Assembly: GCA_001792895.1 (NCBI GenBank)
Contig: MARA01000010.1
Location: forward strand, 744,001 to 808,000
Reading direction: 5' to 3'
Length of the DNA: 64,000 bases
Source: Lentinus brumalis
Taxonomy: Eukaryota > Basidiomycota > Agaricomycetes > Polyporales > Polyporaceae
Made by a program: the position numbers and the translations under genes. This document shows, piece after piece, positions 1-11,416 of this stretch. Numbering within the stretch: the stretch's first letter is position 1; every line of letters begins with the position of its first letter. Below the pieces are notes generated by a model. It did no database searches and was not told the origin of the DNA. It was given only the letters and a program-made list of their open reading frames with translations.

Positions 1-1603
1 GATCACTTGTTCACAAAGCTCAAGTGGAAGACGGGAGTGCTGCATGCAAGAGGGATACTGTAACTCAGGCGGAGGAGCTGTCAAGGGAGTCGACTCTAGC
101 GCTGAACTCGTGGTGGAAAAGTTGATCCGAATCGCTTCAGGCGCAGTTACTTACTGCTTTTCCCAAGCTTCTGCAGGTCCTTCAAGTTCACCCTTCTCCA
201 GGCCTCAGGGTATCGTCATCGCACAAAATACTCAGGTTATTTCTGCGCTACATTCATTGTGGACCGACCCACGTAACAGCGCTAACCTTTGTGAAGCTCA
301 GCCGCACCTTTACTTAGTATAGTGACTCCGAGACGGGAGCAGTAAGTACTACTGATATATGTGTAGTATTAGTAGGCAGAGAATGCGCCATAAGAGTCAG
401 CATCGCGTTACAGCGTGCAGGAACAACGGTTCCTAGTTAAGCAGTCGGTCGTCTGTACCAGGCCAGCTCGCACACACTGCAGGTCCGCATGCGCATCCGA
501 AGCAAATGAACCGCTGAACGTACGGAGCTCCATACTTACATCCGTTCGATTACAGACACAGATGCGCGCAGTCTGTTTGACTCCGAAGCTCGGAAGGTCG
601 GAGGCACTACAGGCGACTGTGAACAGCTGGCAGTCGCATCGTCTTCCGACTCCCGAGCAAGCAGACGATATTTTGACTCTGTTCGGGAGCTTTCACGACA
701 GGAAGGACGGATGTTCCAAACGGCCACCTGTATCTCAAGAATGCTCCTGTAGCCGAGCTTGCTAGTCGGCACGTATGCAGTGTGTACCTGCAGCATCACG
801 GGAAGTACGCGAAGGAGTGCACGGGCGACGTCTTCGACTTGAAATTGACTCGGACATGAAAGAGTTCGGTCACCATCAACCAAGCCACTGGCCCGCAAAA
901 TCACGCAGAAACACGATGTAGAGCTCACCGCAGCGATAGGGTTCCGACTCGGACATATCGATGCCCGGTAAGTAGTAGCTGGCCCCGTAAGCATCGGTGA
1001 GCACGGCAGAACCATTTTTGAGAATTAGCTGGGAAATGTGAATCTGATGAACTGCATCGTACAGGCATGTTGCAACGTGCAGATAGATAGCGATCTTTGC
1101 GCACGGATGCCAGTTTGAGATCTGCTAGCCTGAGCGCAGGATTGCCGCATTTCTCGACCGAGGTGGTTCAAAAGCGGCTAGTGGAGCTCCAGTCGGAGAT
1201 GACGGCGAATTATGGGAAGCTGCCTGCTCGAAACGAGGTGAGCCGCAGGGGAGGAGTTACACGAGCCGTGTTGAAGGTGCGGATAGGAGCCGGGGTATGC
1301 TTGTCAGCCCCAGCGGCCGGAGAGAACATTCGTACTCATTGAGTAATAATCTCCAACGTGGCGACGATTCGAACCCCGACGGTCATGAAATTGCACGGTG
1401 AGAAGGCGGGGACATGGCGCATGCATACGATACAGGGGTGAAACGATGAAACAAGAGCTGCAGTTGAATTGGACCGCAAGATGTTCGCGGCAAGCCTCAC
1501 CACCTTCTGCGCTCAGCCTGCCTTCTCATCGACCCTGACGCTTGCAGAGTACGGCCCGAAGGTAGTCCTGCAGGCTCCCCACAGCGTGCCAAAGTATGAC
1601 AAC
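1..1603. other. Intergenic, no supported gene
   Basis: I see no convincing coding exon here. Open frames are short, lack recognisable motifs and are not linked by plausible splice sites. A tRNA-like T-loop motif near 1371 does not fold into a tRNA. The stretch may hold decayed repeat DNA or the far end of a gene outside the window. Confidence 0.5.
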
Positions 1604-2407
1604 TCACGAGAGCACCGAGACGCTGATCCCCAGGCGGCGAGCAAGGCCATCCAAGTCGAGATCCGCCTCACGCTCCGACTGCTCCCGGCGTCGCTTCTCT
1701 TGCGCTTCCCTCATCCTCGTCACGCGCTCATAGACCTTGAGCTGCTCCATGAATCCGGAATTTGGCCGCGCGATTCTTCTGCGGCCGCGGACGATCCGGA
1801 GGGCCTCATCGAGGGACATAGACCGCGCGGCGATGAGGTACGCGACCACCACGCTCGCACTGCGGGACATGCCCCACACACAGTGGACCAGCACGCGGCC
1901 ATTTTCACGCGCCAGCGCGTCCCGGATCCATGGTACGGTGTAGTCGAGATATCGCAGCAAGTCCTCGTCGGTGCGGTCTTCTACTGGTACGCACAGGTGC
2001 CTGATGTTGCGCGGGTAACGCCAGTCAGGCTTTTGGACGACAGAGACAACATGGGTGATTTCAAGCTCCTTCACGACGGCTGGGGAGGTCGCGGTATAGA
2101 GATCTGCGACGAAAAGCCCCGGAATGATCTCGCTGGCTTGCGGGAAGAAGTCGTCGAGAGGGGAACGTTGTGTGCATGTGTTGCGCAGAGCTCTTCGCTG
2201 GAAGAAATCATCGACTGTCAGAGAACGGAGCATGGACACCACTGTATCGGCGCGCGGTGGTGAACGGTGCTCGGGTACGAGCGTGGTCTGCGAGTTTGGT
2301 ATTAGTGATCCTCCAACGGAGTCGCAGGTGGAAAGGTTGGAGATGGAAGGTAGACTACTCACCGGCGGTGTATACTTCGGGAGAGAACCTGAGTCGAGGA
2401 CTGACAT
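1604..2407 (-). CDS. Dual-specificity protein phosphatase
   Basis: This is a 267-residue protein from an ATG at 2407, in one uninterrupted frame. Residues ~92-220 form a compact dual-specificity phosphatase domain with the signature HCVWGMSRSAS (His175, Cys176, Arg182), which fits HCxxGxxR. Cys176 should be the nucleophile, Arg182 the phosphate binder, and Asp144 or Asp147 the general acid. The domain opens with an 'IIPGLFVAD' strand typical of small DSPs. The first ~90 residues are Ser/Pro-rich and unmatched. The C-terminal ~40 residues are rich in Arg and Glu and probably helical. In the family it would remove phosphate from Ser/Thr and Tyr of kinases or other substrates; the substrate cannot be read here. 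An N-terminal intron is possible. The gene stands alone in a gene-poor stretch. Confidence 0.85.
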   Translation of the reverse strand: MSVLDSGSLPKYTPPVSSLPSISNLSTCDSVGGSLIPNSQTTLVPEHRSPPRADTVVSMLRSLTVDDFFQRRALRNTCTQRSPLDDFFPQASEIIPGLFVADLYTATSPAVVKELEITHVVSVVQKPDWRYPRNIRHLCVPVEDRTDEDLLRYLDYTVPWIRDALARENGRVLVHCVWGMSRSASVVVAYLIAARSMSLDEALRIVRGRRRIARPNSGFMEQLKVYERVTRMREAQEKRRREQSEREADLDLDGLARRLGISVSVLS

Positions 2408-4656
2408 TGCACAGGAATGATATACGTAAGACGATGGTATGGCAGGTGTATGGCAGAAGTGGAGGGCCTCGCGTCAGCCTTCATATACGAACGTCGAACG
2501 GTAGCCGCATGGGGGATGCGTTGCGCTTTCCGTCAGCCGGGCTGCAAAAGGCAATCAACCCACCTATCCTGTGTGCAGACGATACGAGTGAGGCAGTGGT
2601 CTCGGATGCACCGAATAAGGTAGCCATGGTCGGAATTGCAAGAGGAACGAGAGGGGCACGGACGTGAGCTGAGTGACCACGGACACACAGTGTCTGGTAT
2701 CCGGCACGTCGCCACTGGGGAAGAGACTGAAAGTATAGCGCAAAGGTTGGTCTTCGCTGTCAAACGGACATAATCATGTTTCCCTGGATCCTTCAAGTGA
2801 AGCTGCGGGACAACTTGCCTTGGTCGCCCATGCCTTCCCTACCCCTGTCTCCCCGACCGGCCAAACCAATTTGACTCCTCCGCAGGCCAGCCGCATCGGG
2901 TTTAGGTACCATATCTTGCCATGAGGATCAACGAGAGCCAGTTGTGTTGCTCGTGGCAGATATGAGAAAAGAGGGTGCAGCCAGAGATCTCCGATGCTAT
3001 GCCCCGTGCACGCCGTAAACCATGCGACGCTAGAAGCCTATCCAACGACCAGTATGTCCGAGAGATAGGTGGAGCAAGACCCAGCGAGAATTCAGGAGCT
3101 CCGAAAGCCAGCCGTGAGAGGACAACCTGTGCGTGAGCGTTGAGTGTTGGTCCAGTTCGAAACTGTGGTGCGCCGCCGCGTGCCTCGGCTCGGAGTTGAA
3201 CTTGAAAGTGGCGGAGTGTAGCCGTCCTCCGCAGATGTCCCGGGACGGGTAGCCGCTCCTCAGGCTTCCTGCCTCAGCACCACGCCCCTTGACCTCCCTT
3301 GACCTAGTTACCAGACGCTGCATGGGTTCCTCCCGCCCTCCACTCCTTCCGGGAGGACTCTCTGATCCTCATGCCTGTCCTCCTGGCAGGTCATGCTGCG
3401 TCCGTGCCACTCCGCGACTCCGCTATCGATGGTCCAGGGCCAGACAGAATAAAGCAACCCTGGCGCAAGAGAGCCTCGTGTACATCGATATCCGGCACAT
3501 TGTGAAAAGAGGCTCAACGAACTTGTCAGCGGAACGCACCACGAGCCCGTACGACCGGTATGATCACCGACCTTGCGTCGAAAGGCAGTTCCAAAGAGGC
3601 TAACATTGGTCAACCCTAGGCGTTACAGAAGCGCATGGGGGCGACGCTCCTTTGTACTGGAGTCTCATTTCCGATTACGAGACGAACACGCCATTTGTGC
3701 CCCCGGGTGGCGCGGTAGGGACAACGAAAGAGGCCGACCCATCAGCGAGCAAAGGCATCGATGGTACGGAGGCACGCCCCTCGATAGAGAACGGCCTCTC
3801 CGGTATAAAAGGTGCAGGTCGAGGGCCTCCTGTCCTTCATCCCACCGCCCACTTCCCCAGCCTTAGCGGAGCCAGATTGACTTGACTCTCGCATCGAAGT
3901 ACGCGGCCCCGTCTGCCCTTCGAAGACATCGGTGCGTCTGCAAACCTCATACTTCGGTATGTTGACCCGGTCCAGCACGTAATGTGTTCGGTAGTCCTGT
4001 TACGGTGTGGCTCTTCCTTCTCATGTGATGTACCTGGATGTATACCCTGCTGCACGGGCCTCCATCCTGATACATACCATGAGAATGGAAGAGCACCACA
4101 CCATAGTATGATCACCGAGACTTGCGATGCAATTTGACTTGACGGGATGAGGCTTACCTTCTGCGATTGACCCGGTGCATGGTCGGCCGAAGAAAGTCGC
4201 AAGCCGTGAGACTCCTCGCGGGAGCCCTAGTGCTCGCCCTGCTGAGCCTCGCAGCCCGTTCCGACAGTGAGCGATTGGCCCATCACCATGTAAGGCTACT
4301 TCGAGTCCGCATCTTCTGCCGCTTGTTTGGAGCGCAGCCACAGCGACTATGGCGTCCTGCACGAGTCAGCGTCATGTACGTGCTCTCTTGGCTTGCTGAT
4401 GTGCTCAATCGTAGGCGTTTCGAGACAGAGAAGTTACGGAGCCCAAGAACGTCGACGAGAAGCGGCCGTAGAGCGTCTGCATCCGACCGACGGCAAAGTA
4501 GAATGTGTACGTAAAGTTGTTTCTCACCGGACTCTTGGCTCACTCTCACGCACGAACATTAAACGTCTGCTCGACCCCAGGGTGAGATCTCGCATCTCAT
4601 CGATGCATCGTGCGGCAGTGACGCTGTCATTCACTCAAGCGTTCCGGAGTCGCTTG
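2408..4656. other. Intergenic stretch left of the MULE
   Basis: No gene is supported here. Frames on both strands are short and change meaning often, without domain motifs. Short direct motifs such as TTGACTTGAC recur near 3888 and 4136, which might be remnants of old repeats. The MULE inserted at the right edge of this stretch. Confidence 0.5.
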
Positions 4657-4665
4657 CCGATGTAC

Positions 4666-4808
4666 ACTTGACGTTAATCTCCCACCCGGTTTTCCTGGCC
4701 TTTCAAACTCCGCTCAGGCCCATCATCCGGCGCTCACAGCCACTTCGTCCCGGGCCTCCGGAGCCCAGACCACGGCCTGGCGCCTATCAACTCCGAACTT
4801 TGTTCCGG
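4666..4808 (+). repeat. Left terminal inverted repeat of the MULE
   Basis: These 143 bp match the reverse complement of 9139-9282 at every position except one missing A in the run near 4705-4707. The match stops abruptly after TTCCGG at 4808. Its outer edge touches the 9-bp target duplication. Confidence 0.95.
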
Positions 4809-5421
4809 TTACTTATGCGAGCTTATAAGTAGTTACTTACTGAGGAGACCGTAGTCGTGAAAGACCGAATTGTTAAGCAACCACTGAGAGACTGCAAGTC
4901 CCCTAACCTCTTCAGACATACTCTCTGTATGCTAGGCTATGTGCCAAAATAGTTTTTGAGCCATCATTGTCGACAGGATGGTGGAGAGTCAGTGGTGACT
5001 GTTACTTACTGACCGCTTATAGACCGAAGTAGCGCCGGATAGCGGAGTTGTTAAGCAATACTGACCAAGGCTTTCGGGGGTCAAAACGGTTTCTTACCCA
5101 TCTGGAAGGCTCAACAAAGCGAATGTAAGCAGTGATAGAGCACTGGTTGTAGCCAGACTTCGGGAATAATTCGACCAAGTCTGCGGCCCGGCGCTTACCC
5201 TCGCCCTAATCAGTGTAAGTACTTACTTACCGGCTGCTTATAGCTACTTCAAGGTGCTTACTTGCGCGACACTTATGATGCTTATGCAGGAGGTACTACT
5301 GAGTGCTTGCAACGACTACTGTACATGTCACATAGAGCACTTATGTAGAGCTGCGAGGCAGGGTGGATGGGGACATCAAGGAATGAGATACAGACTAGAG
5401 TGTTAGAGTTGAGAGTAGAAC
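4809..5421. promoter_or_regulatory. Left subterminal region with clustered TTACTTAC motifs
   Basis: Non-coding DNA between the left inverted repeat and the 3' end of the transposase gene. It holds repeated short words: GCTTATAAGTAGTTACTTAC near 4821, GTTACTTACTGACCGCTTAT near 5001, and GTAAGTACTTACTTACCGGC with further GCTTATAG and CTTACTTGC copies at 5215-5265. The same words occur inverted near 9092-9120 at the other end. In related transposons such arrays bind transposase; that role is inferred here. Confidence 0.55.
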
Positions 5422-8400
5422 TTACGGGAATTTGTAGCCGATTATGTCTCTAAGTGCTGGCTGTCCGCGTACATTCGCATTAGTGGTGGACATAGTCCGA
5501 CGCTTGAGTTCCTGTTCTATGTTCGTCACCCAGTCAATTGCAGGCCTGACAGCTCGCTTGGCATTGGCCATGAACCTTGGGTCTGCTTGTCCTGCTTGTT
5601 CTTCGAGTATGTCCGCTCCCAAGCGAAGCTTCCGGGCCATCTCTATGACACTGACAAGCTCAGTATCATCGAGCTATTGCGGTCAAATGTCAGTGTTACC
5701 TCTGTTGAAGGTGGATCAGACATAGTACTTACGTCAAATCCAGCATCTCCGCCCGCCCGAGACCTCATAAGTCCGTCAGCTCCTGTTGGGGGCGGCTTAT
5801 TAGGCGAGGAGTCAATCTGTGTATCACATTGGCTTCCGACGTTCGGGCAAAACAGCAGATCTACGGCTCACCGGAGATGACGGCACAATAGCGGGCAGTT
5901 CGGGCATCTCGGGCTCCTCGGACTGCGGTGTTCTTGCTCGAATGGCAGAAGAAGACTTGCCCCGGGCCGGCATGCGAGTAAGCCAAGTGTGCGGCGAGCG
6001 GGACTCTGGAGGGGCAGCGGTAGCACCGTTGATGGGGACAGTGTAGAAGGGAGGGATGCGATAACGGGCGACCGTGACCCACCACTTGGGGGACTGGACC
6101 CCAGCAGCCTGCACGAGATGCTTGCAGAGGACGTAGGAATGATACTTTTGAGCGCCACAGTCGCACGTAAAGCTGTCCAGCGCCGTTTTGTACGAGCCTT
6201 TGATAGGGACTGAGAGAAGTCGCTTCCAGGAGCGCTTGAGGGCCTTCTGCGCATGTGTGAGAGATTGAGGCCGACCAGGTCGAGCGTCCCCGATGATGCT
6301 CCGCAGTGTGACGCGGTATGGCGGTAGCGTCCGGGTGACGATGGCATAGACGACGAGGTCCACGGGAGGACGGTTGTAGAGGTAGAGAACGAGCCTCTTG
6401 AGGTTCCGCCACAGCGCCTCGACCATCATGGTCGTGCGCTTGCATGGAATGGCAGCAGGGTATGCTGACCTTGCCCAGAGCTTCCATCGTTCGCGGCGAT
6501 ACCAGGAGTTCCATAGGTAGGCCCAAACCTCGCAGAGGTTGTTCGCTTTGCAGTGACGGTACATCTCCTCCACCGCATCCCTCCAGATCTCTTCCGCACT
6601 TCGAGGGACGCCATGACGCTCCGGAAGGAGGGTGTGCTGTGATGCATGCTTCGCAAAAAGACGAAGGATAGTGAGACGATGTGGCAGGGGGCAGAAGAGG
6701 TACGTTGCCTTGTCAATTGGTGGCTTGCCGCGTTCGGTTACGTCGACTGGTGCGTCTTCACTGACATTCCTTGCGTCATAAACGAAGTCGTCGACTTGTC
6801 CGCGCAGATCCTCCTTGTCCTTCGAGTCCCATTCCACAGCATCATCCACACTGCCCCAGTCCTGAAGGTCCTCCTCGTCCTCATCCTCGTGCGCATCTCC
6901 ACTCCAGAACGTCTCTTCATCGCTCTGATCTCCGCCACTGTCTTGAACCTCGCCGTCAACTTGGACCGAAACCGACATGGTTCTGGTCGCTGGCTGTACA
7001 CCACGACCGTCCTGAGCCTCGACGTCAAAGGACTCTGTTAGCGGAACCTCTGCTTCTTCTTCATCCGCACGTCCCTCGGCAACGGACTGTACTATCTGAG
7101 TCCCTGCGAGTGCTCGTGCGATGTCTTCGGGGCGAAGTACGAGTCGCGGAATCGGCTGAGTAAGGACTGTAGGTCGACCATTTATGAGGAGCCGTATGCG
7201 TGGAAGTGGGACGTCCGGAGGAGCGGGAATCTGGGGAGGAACCATGAGATTACAGTGAATACTGAGAGGACACTCCTCGACGATATCGCACATACCTCAA
7301 TGGAGCCGTCACGCTGGTTAAGAGGGAGGAAGTTCACGTCGATGAACGAGAACTCCTTGTGGGCTGCTTCTGAGTCGTATGGAGCAGGGGTCTCTTTTGT
7401 CTTCGAAAGACGTTGCTTGACAGCGCGGATACCATGCCAGAAGCAGAGTTGTTGCTTGGCGTCCGGCCAGACCGCTTTCATGGCGTTGATTTCTGACCAG
7501 TCCTTGTCGGTAAGGGTGAACTCCGGCTCGACGCCCAAGTCTTTGAGTGCTCGCAGAAAGCTCTCTAGTACCGCCTGCTTCGCTCCGGAAGGTGCCTCGG
7601 GAGTGGTGGCGATCAGAAGGAACGCTAACGGTATGCCAGATCCGTTGGCGTCTGCAACTGCACTGAAGAGCTCGAAGTTGCCGTTGTTTGTATTCCCTAG
7701 TGGTAAGTCAGCATCTGTTGAATGCAATGATTATGTCAATTCTGTGAAAGTGTACACGCACATGTGGAATCCATAGCAAGTTCCTGAGTCTTCATACCCC
7801 AGACGCGGACGAAGTCGGTGACTTGGAAGGCAAGAACTTGGGTTCCAGGGGCAGCGTACACATCAAGCAAGGAGACATGATTATCAGCGCTGTTCTTCTC
7901 TAGATATGCGCGCGCGGACTTGAGCGGATCGGGATCTAACTTCCATTCATCGCGGCTGACTATGTGCCAGTAGTAATATACCGCTTTGGCCTTGAACGGG
8001 ATCTCGACGTCGTCTACCGCTTTTCCTTCCGTCTCCTTGCGTACTATGTGTGCCCAGATCTGCGTGTGAATCATATGAGGCACGTACTTCAAAGAGGAAC
8101 AGTACTTCATGGTTTTACTCACCTGACCAGGAGTCTGCGTACTTGCCTGCTTTTTGATATAGTCCTTCCAGCGATCTGGCAGGTCGATGTCGAGGTAGGC
8201 CAGATGGTGGCTGTCATGCTTCACCTTAATGACAACGTCGTGCGTGTCCTTCTTGACCATGACATATACCCACCCACCGCACGCGAAGCGGTCCATCCGG
8301 CGTGTTGTGCGAGCCTTGTCCCCTTTCGGAACTTTGGCCTTATGTTCGCGGCTCTCGGACTGTGCGCAGCTGAAAGCAAATTCAGTGTCACCGGCGCGGT

Positions 8401-8890
8401 GGCGGACCTTCTTGCGTTCGAAGCTACATCACTATATTATTGCATTAGCACTACATGGTAGGAGCAGAGATACGCACGTCCAGTGCCACAAAAGGTGTAC
8501 TTCGAGGATCTCGGCTATGCGGCACGCGCGCGCCTTCTCTCCGGATTCCAGGGAACCTGCTTCCGGTGCGTGGACCCGAGCCTTGATGTTCATGGGACCG
8601 TCCTTGGCAGCAGACAGTATCGCGAGGAACGCGGGAAAGCTGATCGTGTCCAGCGTATCCTCGTGGGAGTGATCTTCGACGGATTCGCTCATACCATCAA
8701 TCCCATCGGCTTCCTCCCGAACCTTGCGCTTCATAGCATTCTTCTGCTGCTTCCGAGCATTCTCCTTCTTCATACACTCGGTACACTTCGCTGTGAGCTC
8801 GCCTTTCTTTCCGCCTGTGGAGTCCTTCTTGCGGAGGGAGAATGCAGCCACAGGCTTCTCGGCATGGCACTCCGAGCAAACCTGGGACAT
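5422..8890 (-). CDS. MULE transposase with N-terminal Cys4 finger and SWIM finger
   Basis: A multi-exon transposase runs from an ATG at 8890. Inferred exons are 8890-8479, 8423-8123, 8059-7762, 7714-7296 and 7230-~5830, followed by one or two small exons ending near 5422. Splicing at 7762/7714 creates AMDSTYADLPLGNTNNGN, which supplies the first catalytic Asp. The second is in FTLTDKDW, followed by the family's CFWH motif. The Glu lies in MMVEALWRNLK. The N-terminus has a four-Cys finger (CSEC...CTEC). A SWIM finger, CDC...CKH, lies near 6110-6165. An acidic linker separates the second Asp region from the Glu. No frame break was found, so the enzyme may be active. The C-terminal end is uncertain because the last frame stops inside a GTAAGT donor-like site, so another exon may follow. 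Confidence 0.9.
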
Positions 8891-9138
8891 GCGGAAGGCG
8901 AGCGTTCCGGAGCCGGCAGAAGCAGAGGTTTACGTAGCGTGGAAGAGACGAGCAGCGATAGACGCCGGAAGACTTCAAGACATGCATAGAATTTGCCTCC
9001 GTTGTCGATTTGCTTCCGTCGTGTGCGGTATGCCATGGAGGGAGCACTCAAAGTAGCAGTGAAGAGTTGTATTGATTGCTTTAAGAGGCCGGCTTATAGC
9101 AGTAAGTAAGTGCTTATTATGTATGCCGGAAAGGTACC

Positions 9139-9282
9139 CCGGAACAAAGTTCGGAGTTGATAGGCGCCAGGCCGTGGTCTGGGCTCCGGAGGCCCGGGAC
9201 GAAGTGGCTGTGAGCGCCGGATGATGGGCCTGAGCGGAGTTTGAAAGGCCAGGAAAACCGGGTGGGAGATTAACGTCAAGTC
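9139..9282 (-). repeat. Right terminal inverted repeat of the MULE
   Basis: These 144 bp are the inverted partner of 4666-4808, with one extra T in the run at ~9240. The outer edge abuts the second copy of the 9-bp target duplication at 9283-9291. Just inside it, at 9092-9120, lie GCTTATAG and AGTAAGTAAG words that mirror the left subterminal array. Confidence 0.95.
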
Positions 9283-9291
9283 CGATGTACA

Positions 9292-10017
9292 TGCGATGGC
9301 GAAGTCGAGCTGCGCAATGGCTCGGCTTCCACGAGGCTCGCAAGTCAACCTCCGTCGTAAGGAAGGTCGCTGTGGCTCCGCCTGAAGAGAGATCTGTCCC
9401 TGATTTGTGGCATGTGCGGCCGATACCTCAGCTGCCCTACCCATGAAAATGCATGAAACTCAGATCCATCAACGCATGTCTCGCCTTCAACTCAAGACGC
9501 CTGGGCAACGTCGTGCATGTAGACAATGACCATGGTTATGGTTGGCCTGTATTTGGCCAACTTGGGACACCGCCCATAAGACGTATGAAAGTTGTATGAA
9601 AGTGCGCCCATGCAATCAATGGAAACCCTTGTAACCGTACGCCGTTCGAATTCATCAGCAGCTGTGGAGTCGTCATACGTGACGTACTCTCTGGGCTCAT
9701 CCATGAACCTGCCCGATGTACAGGAAGCGTCGCCGGTATGTACAACACACGCTGAATCCCCGTGTTGTCGATATCAGCATATCTGTATGTACTAGTACAC
9801 CACATGCCGGGTAGCTTTATATTGACACATTGACAGTATGTCGTCGACACACGTGTTGCATCTACGTGTCTCATGAAATCCGATTGCGCCGGCTGTAAAT
9901 ACGATACATAATGTACAATGCGATGCATCCATCCAGAAGGTCGGACTCGCTAGATGCCCAAGAAACGTGGCAGTCATCGTCAGGCCACACCGCGACACAA
10001 CACCGCACAACTCCCCT
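9292..10017. other. Intergenic between MULE and aldolase gene
   Basis: No coding exon is supported. The stretch is downstream of the aldolase gene, so it should include that gene's 3' untranslated region and terminator on the minus strand. No clear terminator motif was picked out. Confidence 0.4.
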
Positions 10018-11416
10018 TCACGCTGCGATCTTGGCCTTGCCGCTGAGCTCGCGTTCCACGCGCACGATCTCCTGGGTGTGCGGGTGCTCCCAGATCGCCG
10101 CCGCCGCCTCGGGCTCGATGGGCAGGAGTGGCTTGCGCGGGTTCCCGCCATACCCGTAGAGCTTCTCGAGCAGCACCTTCGTACCGGCAATTCCCGTCTT
10201 CGCGATCGTGTAGTCTGCGCGGGCGACGATGCCCTGCAAGCGCTGTGCCTCAGGGAGGATAGAGGGTTCCTTGCGTGAGGCCACGGAGAGCTCAAACAGT
10301 CTCTGGATGGTATACTGATACAGATGTCAAGAGTCGGTCAGTACGTCTGCGGATATTTCGGAGAATGACGCACAGGAGCAAGGTTCGCAAGGCCGGTGAT
10401 AGCTCCGTGTGCGTCAACATAAGTTGATGGCAGCACGAAGTCGGTGAAGCCGCCCAGGACCAGGAACGGCGCGTCGGGGTTGAGGCGGGGGTGCTGCGAC
10501 GCGAAGGAGGGGTCTGACACCGTGGCAGAGATCCGGGTGAGCTTGCCGACGTTTCCGCATCTTCAAAAAGCCACTCGGTCAACAACGTTCACGCAAACGA
10601 CGAGGCATGACAGCCAGGACTCACGTGAGCTTGACACCGGCGATGTTGGGGCACTCCGTCGCGAGCTCTGTAATCAAGTCCGAGTCGAGGTCAATGCCCC
10701 CGCTCGCCCCAGGATCTGCCGCGAATGATCCGTCAGCGTCGGTGCCAGTAGCGGTTTATATGAGGCGGAAGGCAAGAAGAATAGCCGTGGGGTCGGGAAG
10801 GCGTTCGGGACTCGGGGTAACGTACGGACCGCGGGGCTCGGAGGATGCAAATGCAACGTACAGTTATAGATTATGACCGGAATGGGGCTCTTGGCCGCCA
10901 CCTCCGTCCAGAACGCCTTCAGGGCCTTCTTGTTGTTCGCCAGCGCCCCTGCAAAGTAGCCGCTGCAGATGACGATCGCGTAGTCCGCACCAGCCTCCGC
11001 GGCCTCCTTCGACAGCTCAATCGTCTCGCGTGTTGAGCCCGCTCCGGTGCCAGCGATGATGGGCATGCTGGTAAAACCAGCGTCGTCGAGAGCGTTCCGT
11101 GCAGCCTTGATCACTGCGATGCGCTCGCTGTGCGACAGGTGTGGTGCCTCGCCCATGGACCCGGAGACGAGAGGACGCACACCCGCCTTCGCGACGCGCA
11201 CGACGTGTGCAGCCAAGGTCTGGACATCTGCGCAAAAGCATGAGCACACCTGACATAGCCGGGTCCATGTTGGAGGTGCTTCTCACCGAGGTCCTCCGTT
11301 TCAGGGTCGAAGAACGCGGGGATGGGGGCGAAGATCCCAGCCGTGAGCGGACGCGAGACCTTCGTGCCGTGCCCGTTTGCCCCGTGCGTCGTGTGCGTTC
11401 CGTTGGGCGGAGACAT
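10018..11416 (-). CDS. DHDPS/DapA-family aldolase
   Basis: A multi-exon gene from the ATG at 11416 (MSPPNGTH) encodes a full-length class I aldolase of the dihydrodipicolinate synthase family. In order I see APIPAFFDPETEDL, GSMGEAPHLS, AGTGAGSTRETIELS, PVIIYN (the family's catalytic Tyr), a GGIDLDSDLI stretch, NIAGVKLTCGNVGKL (Lys forms the Schiff base) and GGFTDFVLP. It ends GKAKIAA at 10018. At least four short introns are needed. Fungi make lysine by the aminoadipate route, so a lysine role is unlikely. Family members in fungi include 4-hydroxy-2-oxoglutarate-type aldolases and the L-threo-3-deoxy-hexulosonate aldolase of galacturonate breakdown, and this enzyme should belong to such a carbon-catabolic group. 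The exact substrate is not readable. A CATATAACG sequence ~75 bp upstream may be a TATA-like element. Confidence 0.88.

Larger units (their letters stand above)
4657..9291 (-). mobile_element. Mutator-like (MULE) DNA transposon with target duplication
   Basis: The element proper is 4666-9282 (4617 bp). It ends in inverted repeats that both begin ACTTGACGTTAATCTCCCAC when read inwards, and it is flanked by the perfect 9-bp direct repeat CCGATGTAC at 4657-4665 and 9283-9291. A 9-bp target duplication with long inverted repeats is the classic mark of Mutator elements. The inverted repeats match over ~143 bp with only a one-base indel, which suggests a young insertion. The element carries one multi-exon transposase gene on the minus strand. 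The stretches of ~0.6 kb (left) and ~0.25 kb (right) between the inverted repeats and the gene contain clustered TTACTTAC / GCTTATA motifs. The insertion lies between genes and breaks no recognised coding sequence. Confidence 0.95.

Noticed and set aside
1365..1382. Minus-strand GGGGTTCGAATCGTCG, T-loop-like
   Set aside because: The T-stem has mismatches and no cloverleaf forms around it.
1469..2263. Plus-strand frame of 264 codons
   Set aside because: It is the shadow of the dual-specificity phosphatase gene on the minus strand, where the catalytic motif lies.
4167..4514. Plus-strand frame with a hydrophobic N-terminus (LLAGALVLALLSLAA), possible secreted protein
   Set aside because: It begins at a non-ATG codon, then becomes Arg-rich and low in structure, and there is no supporting splice or promoter context.
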